Shown here: positions 55,630 to 64,000 of the stretch, in pieces
How positions within the stretch are numbered: the first letter of the stretch is position 1
Layout: each line of letters opens with the position of its first letter
Assembly (NCBI RefSeq): GCF_009905375.1
Contig: NC_133649.1
Span: 226,569,275 to 226,633,274, forward strand
Direction of reading: 5' to 3'
From: Apium graveolens
Taxonomy: Eukaryota; Streptophyta; Magnoliopsida; Apiales; Apiaceae
Length of the DNA stretch: 64,000 nucleotides
Made by a program: the position numbers and the translations under genes
Notes under the pieces: model-generated
Database searches by the model: none
The model's input: only the letters and a program-made list of their open reading frames with translations
What the model was told of the DNA's origin: nothing

Positions 55630-56392
55630 TGATAAGTGGCATTTTATACCACTTAGAACGTCTTATAATAGCTTAAATTGGTGTCTTGAAATCAAGTATT
55701 TTGTGTATTTGATGCGTTTTTCTAGTGTTTGTGCATTTCAGGGTATTATTTGCATTTCGGGAGAGAATTCATCAATAATAAGCCTTGGCATGTGTTCAAC
55801 ATTGCAAGTGGGAAGATAGGAGCAGATTGCAGCGAAGAAATGGAGCAAAACAGATTATTTTTCCAGAAGGGGTCTGAGCGCCCGCTCAGCTCTGCTGAGC
55901 GGCCGTGCAGGAAGCTGAGCGCCCGCTCAGGAAAGCTGAACGACCGCGCAGGGTCGTAATTTCAGAATAAATATTTTAGACTCCTATTTCTGTTTGGCTT
56001 CCAACTTCTAAGTTATCTGGGTTTTATGGGACTCCTATATAAGTAGATTTCAGAGACGTTTCACAGAGGTTGGATCGTAGTACTAATCAAGGAGCGAAGG
56101 ATATAAGGAAGAAGACCGTTTTAGCACACCGCGACGAAGAGGAAGCATATTTTCTTGTAATTCTTTATTTTGTTGTAACGTTGGATGCTAGCTTTCTTAC
56201 TTTGAACCTATTTACTCTTGTGACGTACTCTGGTTTAATATAAGTAGTTTTAGTTATTATTCTCTTGTGTTTATTTATCATGTTTTTATATGAACCCATG
56301 ATGACGATGAGTGCTATCATAGGCTAATCGTGATCATGGGGTCGTAACGGATTTACTATGGAATTCTTTAGTTAGTTGTTTAATACCTTAGT
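55630..56392 (+). repeat. Athila 3' LTR, first part
   Basis: Matches the 5' LTR from its first base for 763 bp, including the GC-rich hairpin cluster (55874-55953). It is interrupted by the second copia element at 56393 and resumes at 63995. TTAGT (56388-56392) is the left target duplication of that copia element. Confidence 0.94.
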
Positions 56393-57777
56393 TGTTGGGT
56401 CCCAATGTGTTTGTAGAAGGGGGGGTTGAATACAAACAGCACCGAATAATCGAATAAAATGCGGAATAAAAAAAAATGTGAAACAAAATTCAAGTTAAAT
56501 AAAAATATTATTAAACTTGAAAGGTGTTACAACAACTGTATCGATTACAAGGTATTAATCTCAAATTAATTATCACAAATCTAGAATAAATTCGACATGA
56601 ACTTTTTCTATTTTTGTAATAAAAAAGATTCAAATGCTAAACGCAATTTGAGATTAAGTTCTAGGGATTTTGATCCGCTAGATTGATACACAAGAGCAAG
56701 ATAAAGATTTCTAGTGGATTGGATTTAACTTTACAATCTAGAAATTTAATCTTGAAGTATGCAGATGAAAAGATGAAATATTTCTTCTTGATTTTCTTTT
56801 CTGCCTTGTTTCTTGACTTCTGTGTTCTTTTGTATTATTTGATGAGTTGCTGCTTCTGCTTCTATTTAACAATCCAACCGAGAGAAAAGAACTGGAATGA
56901 CAATCCTCTTTAGCTTGTAAGACTTTCGGTAGGACAATGTATTTGAGCTAGCAAGAAAATTAAAATGAACTACAATGACTTTCGGTAGGACAATCAATTG
57001 TCATACCGATTGTCACATTAGTTCAAACAGTTTGTCTTGCTGAAATTAAATAGATTTAAATCCTAATAAAATTCTGATAAGACAATCCTTTTGAATTAGC
57101 ATGACTTTCGGTATGACAATCAATTGTCATACCGATTGTCATACTAGTACAATCAGTTGTCTTGTTGAATTAAACAGATTTTAAAACCAATTTAAATTCT
57201 GAAAATTCTTAATATTAATTCAGAATTAATTAATCAATTAATTTAATTAATCAAATAAATTAATCTTTGCAGATATAATTTATTTTCTTAATTAAATTAT
57301 ATGACTTAATTAATTAATAGAGAATTAATACTAACCCTGAGCAGCAACCAATCTTCTGAATATCTTCTGAAAATCACTGAGAATTATGAATCAATTCCAC
57401 CACTTCAACGTTGACACTCGATGTACTGTCTGGTTCATGAGTGACTAACTTCCGTGACGTTTCTTCATGTCTTGACTTTGACACTTTGATTTTCTTCAGA
57501 TTTAATCCTTGTAATTAATTGATACTCTGACGAGATCTCTGTCACTTGATTAAATCCACGATCTTGATTTATATCACTGAGGCATGATCAACTTCTTGAA
57601 CTTCTTCCAGTGAATTACCTCCTCAAGTCTGTAGATGAACCTTGTTTCTGAATCCTTTGACAGATATTACTTTGCGAGATCTCTCTGACGGTCGATCCAC
57701 TATTTACTTATTACATTCTTATTTGAGTTGAGTTGAATCCTCGAATATACAAATAGGTCTATGACATATGACTTACA
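56393..57777 (-). repeat. 3' LTR of the gag-only copia element
   Basis: 1385 bp, plus-strand ends TGTTGGGTCCC and GACTTACA. Holds three copies of CTTTCGGTA-G/T-GACAAT and a perfect 12 bp-arm inverted repeat near 57108-57135. The polypurine tract (plus strand ATCTCCCCCTATTTG) follows at 57778-57792. Confidence 0.95.
57108..57135. repeat. Perfect palindrome in the LTR of the gag-only element
   Basis: Arms CGGTATGACAAT and ATTGTCATACCG are exact reverse complements around a CA centre. A related, less perfect copy lies about 120 bp upstream (56984-57012). Both recur in the other LTR at about 63200-63230 and 63325-63352. Confidence 0.85.
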
Positions 57778-57792
57778 ATCTCCCCCTATTTG

Positions 57793-60027
57793 TTTGTTAG
57801 ACAATAACACACAAATACCTAGAGGATAACTCAACTAACAAATCAGAAAAAGATATAAACATACATGCAAAGTAAATAGCAGAAAAGTTCTGGATGAGAT
57901 TTAACATTTTCCAGATTCCAAGTAGATGTTCCTTTAGACTGAACATATCTTCAAGTAGTTCCATCTTCATTTGTACAACCACATTTCCTGTTGAGAAGCC
58001 CATATCTCTTGCTTCTCCCCCTATGAGAATCAACTGATTAAAGAAGATCACCTTCGTTTTACCACCTCTCCCGTACAATAGGATCCGCAGATAAAAACAA
58101 CAATGGTACTCCCCTAACAGCTTCTTCCCTTATCAGAAAATCACCTTGTGTTTACCACCTCTCCCGTACAATAGGATCCGTAGTTAGAAACAACAATGGT
58201 GTGGTGTAGTGTACATTTAGGATCTTTTTCTTCCTCCTTGCTATTTCTCCCCCTTAGTTGAGGAATCCTCCAAACTATTTCTTAAGCTTTTATCTCCCCG
58301 TTAAAGAAGGAATGTATGCCGTCGTCTGAAGGAGTTCTCATATTTCACTTGGTTGGAAAAGAAATAACAAGTGTTTCTCTTTCTTCCTCACTGTGAGTGT
58401 GTGATTGTGTTTTAGTGTACCTCACATGTGTTTCACTCTTCTCTCCACTCGTGTTTACACTCATTCTCACAAGTGTATCACTCTTCTCTCATAGCTCCAT
58501 AATCCAGCTGTACCTGCAAGGAAAATCACCTTAGCCATCCTTAAAGGAGGTCACAGGTGGTGCAATGGGAGTTCACAAATCCCCATCCTTGTTAAACTCG
58601 TCAGATGAATCTGAGTCATAATCTACAAGTTGCTAGTTTCCCTTTTAGGGTTCCAGATTTGAATTCTGGGAAGGTAAACAATGATCCAACGAATTTAGCA
58701 TAAAGATCAAAGTTCCCTTCTAATGTCTGTGAAGACATTTCCTTGTGACTTATCAGGTAATATCTGAATCATTGTCAACCACTATCCGCAGATGCATCCA
58801 GGGGATTTAAGCCTGGGGAGGTAGAAACTGACCACTGACATATGGCTTTTGGATCAGTATCCTCTCCTAACACCTGTAAAGGCAATTGGTCCACTAACGA
58901 ACCTTGAACAATCGAATCTGACCTTAAAATGGTCGAAACTCTTGTTTCCGTCAACTCATCCTTTGTATGTGTAACCTCTCCTTGTGCATCAAGAATTGAT
59001 TATATTTGAAGTGGTGACACTATATCGGATACCTTGGCCGATAGGCAAAATTCAATAGACTCACCCTGTTGAGAGAATGAATCTAGTAACTGTTTTTGTG
59101 CCTTTTCAGCCATTACATCTTTTTGAGAAGATGTATGGGGGCTAGCAGTTGTCTCGGTTTAAATACTACTCATCTATGTAGGAGACAGAGCTACTGGGTT
59201 GACTATAGAACCTTCCTTATGTGGTGCACTAGGCACTATCTCCCTCACGCTCATTCATACTACATTTAGTGGTAAGAGAGTGTTGGTTGGTTCTGTTTTT
59301 GTGTTTGTCTTTACAGTCTGGGATAGACGTTGTGGGTTTTCAACCTCATGACTGTCAATGAAAGAAAGTCATTGGAGACTGAACCTGTAACACAGAACAT
59401 ATGGTAATAGAGAGAAAATGATTTACAATAGTGATTTCAAAAGATTTTACATGAAATAAGAAATCACTAATGTAGAAAGAAGTTTATTATTTTTTTTTGT
59501 TTTTCAAAATGAATGAGTTTTTGATAAAACATTGATCACTTAGGGTAAAGTCTAAGTAATTCTCATTCATGTCAAAAGCTTACTAATATCTGCAACATAA
59601 TGTTAACAACATATCATTAACCGATACTTGTCAAGTACTTTAGATACTAATTGTTATGTTGCATAATTAATATACCACTGCACATATAAAACAATATGAT
59701 TGTGCTTAGTGATAAAATAGTTATAAATATGACGACTCTACTAGTTCATATAAAATTATAACTTCTGTTAGAGTGCCATACCATGTCCTTGACGATTGCT
59801 TGAGCAGTATACTAGTTCATACCAACCTGAAGTGAGATTGTGAAGAAGAGATTGCATAGTCCAATAGATCTGCAAATGCAAAGTCCATGAACTGTGGTGC
59901 ATTGACTTCCTCTTTTGACTCACCAATCAGGAGTACACTTGTACACATCTTACTAGAGTACAATTCCAAGTGTAATGTGCAGCAGGTGCCTGATATGTCG
60001 TAATATTCTCAAGTCTCATCACTGGTG
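57793..60027 (-). pseudogene. Degenerate 3' ORF remnant of the gag-only copia element
   Basis: Minus-strand fragments read as a SIRE-like 3' ORF broken by many stops, for example KDVMAEKAQKQLLDSFSQQG and SIEFCLSAKVSDIVSP around 58980-59130. Nearer the polypurine tract a 93-codon frame (58078-57797) and an imperfect duplication (58046-58110 and 58137-58200, both with CCTCTCCCGTACAATAGGATCC) are seen. No intact gene. Confidence 0.5.
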
Positions 60028-60231
60028 CTATATGTTAGATACTGCTTCCTGATAATAACCTAGCACAAAATACAAAATTACAATGATAACATTCCCAGCT
60101 TGCAAACAGCCATATCCCTCAGATAAACCTTTGCTGTTATCTCCAAAGGTAACCATGGGGCCAGCTTTCTCAACCACATTTGATAGCAGGGCTCTATCTC
60201 CGGTCATATGTCTTGATGATCCACTTGTCAA
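60028..60231 (-). pseudogene. pol: Protease stub of the gag-only copia element
   Basis: SGSSRHMTGDRALL and VTFGDNSKGLSEGYGCLQAG match the start of copia protease. After NVII (near 60085) the family pattern is lost, marking the left edge of the deletion that removed the rest of pol. It is in a different frame from gag. Confidence 0.85.
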
Positions 60232-60281
60232 GAATCCACACTACCGGTTACACCTGTATACTGCCCTGCACTTCAAATGGA

Positions 60282-62513
60282 TTAGACCTTCTTCGGAACC
60301 CAAACTTGGTTGGGCCCGGCATACTTGTAGAACTGTCCTTTGTCAGACAAAACAACATTTTTAATTTTAATGGTCTCAACATTCTCAATGACTGAACATT
60401 TGACCTTGTAAACAGCCTTAACAAATTTCTGTTTAAGCTTAGGCACAAATGTCTCCTTTCTAGCCTTAGAAGGACTAGCAGTCTTAGACCTATCATGCTT
60501 CTTGTTATTCACATGCTGACGAGGAGTAGTCTTATCATTAGACACATGCTTACCATTAAAATAAGCATACATCATATTAAAAGCACAAGACATACAATTA
60601 GCAACACCACATGCTTTATGAGAGTGATTAACAGCAGGCAATTTATGCATGGTAGACATGGCATTATTGTTATCCAACTCATGTGTGTCTGAGTTAGTCT
60701 CAGTTGCTTTCACAACTTTGACCGGAACTTTCGACTCACTTGACTTGGAAACAATCTTCTCATTAGCATGATCTTCAGCACGTATTTCTTCATGAATAAC
60801 AGAAGAGGTCGCATCAAATGGTTCAGCAATTGATGCTTTATAGAGGGGTTCATCAACACCCTTAAGCACATGTGGTACTTCCCTCCCTTTAGCACAGACA
60901 TGAGGAGGGGAGTTTATGCCTAATTCTCCAATAGCAGCATTGTAATCATAACCTATTCCAGATGTTTGATTAACAGCTTGCTTACTGTAGAACTCTTTAG
61001 CCTTCGTACAAGAATTGAAGTAGGCTCTAACCTTAGTCTCAAGACCGGTGATCTTGTCTTTGAGAATAGTTTCGAGTTTTCTATAACAGTCAACTCTATT
61101 CTCTAGAAAAGATACCTGTTCTTTTAATTTGTCTTGATTAATGTGCACAAGTCTTAATTCATTGACCTCTTTCTCAAGGTCTGTGATCTTTAAACTTAAC
61201 AGTTCATTATCACGACGTGCACAATCTAAGTTACCTCTTAGATGATAAACCATTTCAGCATCAGAAAGTTTTACCTCTATTCTTGACGATGAAGCTTTTC
61301 CATCAATAGCCATAAGAGCAAGATTTCCTTCATCTTCATCTTCACTGTCAGTATCATCCCAGCTTCTTCCCTTTGCCAGATAAGCCCTTTTAGAGTTCTT
61401 TCTTACTTGCTTTGGCTTCCTACATTCTGTGGCAAAGTGTCCCAACTCATTGCAGTTATAGCATCTAATGGTGCTTCGATCAACCATCCCTGTTTTGTAC
61501 CCACCACTGCTGGTGTTAGAGGATGAAGATCCACCTTTCTGGAATTTGTTGTAGTTGGACTTGTACTTAAGCTTGGGATTCCTCCTGAATCTGACATGGG
61601 AGAATCTCTTGACAATTTGGGCCATTGATTCATCTTCCAATTGCTTCAGCTCTTCCAAGGAATAAAAATCATCACTTGATTGATTTGTAGTAGGAGGATC
61701 ATATTCTGCTACTAACTCATTTTCCTCACCCTTGGAAAACTGTACCATTCTTTCTAACTGTTGAGATTGTTGTTGTTGTTGACCTTCAGCTACAAGTGCA
61801 GTAGATGTGCTGACCATTCTATCCTTCCCGTAGACTTCCTTCTGTTGAATCTGCTCCAACTCATAGGTTTTTAACACTCCATAGAGCCTGTCCAAAGAAA
61901 TCTCACTCAGATCTCTAGCTTCTCTAATGGCAGTGATTCTATGTTCAAGATGAGCTGGCAGTGTTAAAAGGAACTTTTTGTTGACCTCCCTGATTGAATA
62001 ATACTTTCCATTGATGTTCAGGTTGTTGATCAACGCATTGTACCTCTCAAACACTTCAGTAATTCCTTCTCCTGGATTTGATTTGAAATGTTCATATTCA
62101 GAGGTTAGGATTTCCAACTTGTTCTCCCTAACTTCCTCTGTGCCTTCATTAATCACCTCAATAGTTTCCCACATGTGTTTGGAATTTTTACAGTTCATCA
62201 CATGTCTGTTCATCAAGGGATCAAGGGAATCAATTAATATTAATTGAAGGCTGGCATCCAAGGAGGCTTCTTCCTTCTCAGCAGGAGTAAAATCTTCAGG
62301 CTCTTTTGGATAGGTTCTAGCTTCAGTAGTCACCACACCATCTATTATTACCTCCGGTTCAATAACCATCGGAGTTTTTATACCCTTCTTTAACAAGTTT
62401 GAATATTTGGGATTTGCAACTTGTAAAAATAATAGCATCTTCTTCTTCCACATGATATAATTCTCTTTATCAAATTGTGGAATTTTAACGGTTCCAACTT
62501 TATGTGAAGTCAT
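60282..62513 (-). CDS. gag: Intact gag of the gag-only SIRE-type element
   Basis: 743 codons from MTSHKVGTVKIPQFDKENYI; an upstream in-frame ATG at 62558 is possible, but this start matches family N-termini. Domains in order: copia gag core (WKKKMLLFLQ to LYGVLKTYELEQIQQ, residues about 20-235), a Gln-rich linker and a CCHC knuckle CYNCNELGHFATEC (about residue 370). A coiled coil follows (about 430-510), and the long basic C-terminal extension ends NQVWVPKKV. Gag would form particles and package the element RNA. It is the only open retrotransposon gag in the window, which fits the young LTRs. The long C-terminal region is typical of SIRE gag. Confidence 0.92.
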   Translation of the reverse strand: MTSHKVGTVKIPQFDKENYIMWKKKMLLFLQVANPKYSNLLKKGIKTPMVIEPEVIIDGVVTTEARTYPKEPEDFTPAEKEEASLDASLQLILIDSLDPLMNRHVMNCKNSKHMWETIEVINEGTEEVRENKLEILTSEYEHFKSNPGEGITEVFERYNALINNLNINGKYYSIREVNKKFLLTLPAHLEHRITAIREARDLSEISLDRLYGVLKTYELEQIQQKEVYGKDRMVSTSTALVAEGQQQQQSQQLERMVQFSKGEENELVAEYDPPTTNQSSDDFYSLEELKQLEDESMAQIVKRFSHVRFRRNPKLKYKSNYNKFQKGGSSSSNTSSGGYKTGMVDRSTIRCYNCNELGHFATECRKPKQVRKNSKRAYLAKGRSWDDTDSEDEDEGNLALMAIDGKASSSRIEVKLSDAEMVYHLRGNLDCARRDNELLSLKITDLEKEVNELRLVHINQDKLKEQVSFLENRVDCYRKLETILKDKITGLETKVRAYFNSCTKAKEFYSKQAVNQTSGIGYDYNAAIGELGINSPPHVCAKGREVPHVLKGVDEPLYKASIAEPFDATSSVIHEEIRAEDHANEKIVSKSSESKVPVKVVKATETNSDTHELDNNNAMSTMHKLPAVNHSHKACGVANCMSCAFNMMYAYFNGKHVSNDKTTPRQHVNNKKHDRSKTASPSKARKETFVPKLKQKFVKAVYKVKCSVIENVETIKIKNVVLSDKGQFYKYAGPNQVWVPKKV

Positions 62514-62594
62514 TATGAATTTTTGAATAAATAAAAATTCAAGGAGTTGAAAAATCACAAAAGTCTAGGATCTTGATTTGTTCGTTAATCAGAA

Positions 62595-62607
62595 GGCTCT
62601 GATACCA
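62595..62607 (-). promoter_or_regulatory. Primer-binding site of the gag-only copia element
   Basis: Plus strand GGCTCTGATACCA, i.e. minus strand TGGTATCAGAGCC, two bases from the 5' LTR; Met-tRNA type. Confidence 0.93.
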
Positions 62608-62609
62608 AT

Positions 62610-63994
62610 TGTTGGGTCCCAATGTGTTTGTAGAAGGGGGGGTTGAATACAAACAGCACCGAATAATCGAATAAAATGCGGAATAAAAAAAAATGTGAAA
62701 CAAAATTCAAGTTAAATAAAAATATTATTAAACTTGAAAGGTGTTACAACAACTGTATCGATTACAAGGTATTAATCTCAAATTAATTATCACAAATCTA
62801 GAATAAATTCGACATGAACTTTTTCTATTTTTGTAATAAAAAAGATTCAAATGCTAAACGCAATTTGAGATTAAGTTCTAGGGATTTTGATCCGCTAGAT
62901 TGATACACAAGAGCAAGATAAAGATTTCTAGTGGATTGGATTTAACTTTACAATCTAGAAATTTAATCTTGAAGTATGCAGATGAAAAGATGAAATATTT
63001 CTTCTTGATTTTCTTTTCTGCCTTGTTTCTTGACTTCTGTGTTCTTTTGTATTATTTGATGAGTTGCTGCTTCTGCTTCTATTTAACAATCCAACCGAGA
63101 GAAAAGAACTGGAATGACAATCCTCTTTAGCTTGTAAGACTTTCGGTAGGACAATGTATTTGAGCTAGCAAGACAATTAAAATGAACTACAATGACTTTC
63201 GGTAGGACAATCAATTGTCATACCGATTGTCACATTAGTTCAAACAGTTTGTCTTGCTGAAATTAAATAGATTTAAATCCTAATAAAATTCTGATAAGAC
63301 AATCCTTTTGAATTAGCATGACTTTCGGTATGACAATCAATTGTCATACCGATTGTCATACTAGTACAATCAGTTGTCTTGTTGAATTAAACAGATTTTA
63401 AAACCAATTTAAATTCTGAAAATTCTTAATATTAATTCAGAATTAATTAATCAATTAATTTAATTAATCAAATAAATTAATCTTTGCAGATATAATTTAT
63501 TTTCTTAATTAAATTATATGACTTAATTAATTAATAGAGAATTAATACTAACCCTGAGCAGCAACCAATCTTCTGAATATCTTCTGAAAATCACTGAGAA
63601 TTATGAATCAATTCCACCACTTCAACGTTGACACTCGATGTACTGTCTGGTTCATGAGTGACTAACTTCCGTGACGTTTCTTCATGTCTTGACTTTGACA
63701 CTTTGATTTTCTTCAGATTTAATCCTTGTAATTAATTGATACTCTGACGAGATCTCTGTCACTTGATTAAATCCACGATCTTGATTTATATCACTGAGGC
63801 ATGATCAACTTCTTGAACTTCTTCCAGTGAATTACCTCCTCAAGTCTGTAGATGAACCTTGTTTCTGAATCCTTTGACAGATATTACTTTGCGAGATCTC
63901 TCTGACGGTCGATCCACTATTTACTTATTACATTCTTATTTGAGTTGAGTTGAATCCTCGAATATACAAATAGGTCTATGACATATGACTTACA
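62610..63994 (-). repeat. 5' LTR of the gag-only copia element
   Basis: 1385 bp, the same as 56393-57777 except for about one base by eye. Followed by the TTAGT duplication (63995-63999) and one further base of the interrupted Athila LTR. Confidence 0.95.
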
Positions 63995-64000
63995 TTAGTG

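Larger units (their letters stand above)
56393..63994 (-). mobile_element. Gag-only SIRE-type copia element (pol deleted), minus strand, very young
   Basis: 7602 bp with LTRs of identical length (1385 bp each) that differ at a single base that I noticed (56956 region AAGAAAATT versus AAGACAATT). The TTAGT duplication is perfect (56388-56392 and 63995-63999). Minus-strand content is primer site, an intact long gag, a stub of protease, then about 2.3 kb of degenerate sequence. Integrase, reverse transcriptase and RNase H are absent. It must have moved using another element's enzymes, as described for TR-GAG elements. Confidence 0.93.
34291..64000 (+). mobile_element. Athila-type gypsy element (right end outside the window), carrying two nested copia elements
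   Basis: LTR (34291-35729), Asp-tRNA-type primer site, gag, protease, reverse transcriptase/RNase H/integrase, a 3' ORF, a long non-coding tail and the first 763 bp of the 3' LTR from 55630. Copia elements interrupt it at 42858-54436 and 56393-63994; Athila sequence resumes at 63995. The gag-pol frame has many stops and indels, so it is not autonomous. The 5 bp before it are CCACC; the matching copy should lie outside the window. Confidence 0.92.

Overview
The window looks like a transposon-rich piece of a flowering-plant nuclear chromosome, probably a eudicot; I cannot place the family from sequence alone. Two genuine host genes occupy about 19.3-28.5 kb: GPAA1 (a GPI-transamidase subunit, six coding exons, 705 codons) and RPL37 (60S ribosomal protein eL37, four coding exons, with a site II/telo-box promoter). 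Nearly everything else is nested mobile DNA. No rRNA, tRNA or CRISPR was seen.

Left block (1-18.6 kb): a decayed Mutator-like element (mudrA-type transposase on the minus strand, with a convergent GRF-zinc-finger fragment on the plus strand) is split by a 14.3 kb Tekay/Del-type chromovirus (2787-17073). That chromovirus has 4.1 kb LTRs, a perfect TTGAT target-site duplication (TSD), a Met-tRNA primer site, gag-pol ending in a chromodomain-like tail, and an extra acidic ORF ahead of gag. The leader carries signals suggesting that this extra ORF, and possibly gag, are reached by splicing from an exon inside the LTR.

Middle block (18.7-29.8 kb): GPAA1 carries a 262 bp Mutator-like MITE in intron 2 (perfect 9 bp TSD) and a 2.6 kb long-TIR Mutator-like element in intron 5 (9 bp TSD with one mismatch). 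RPL37 follows in the same orientation, then 3' sequence with a Stowaway-like MITE.

Right block (29.8-64 kb) is a nest of retrotransposons. A Tat/Retand-type gypsy element, with a 1.3 kb TTC tract between its promoter-like leader and gag, is cut inside reverse transcriptase by an Athila-type element starting at 34291. The Athila element is itself interrupted twice by minus-strand SIRE/Maximus-type copia elements. The first (42858-54436, TSD TATAC) sits just after the Athila 3' ORF. The second (56393-63994, TSD TTAGT) sits in the Athila 3' LTR; it is gag-only, with near-identical LTRs, and is the youngest insertion by eye. The Athila and Tat elements continue beyond base 64000.

Striking patterns are the LTR-leader splicing arrangement in the chromovirus, a short CGACGGAT motif scattered more than 30 times through one copia element in both orientations and several reading frames, element-specific hairpin repeats in the other two, and 3' ORFs of Athila (gypsy) and SIRE (copia) that appear to share a pattern.
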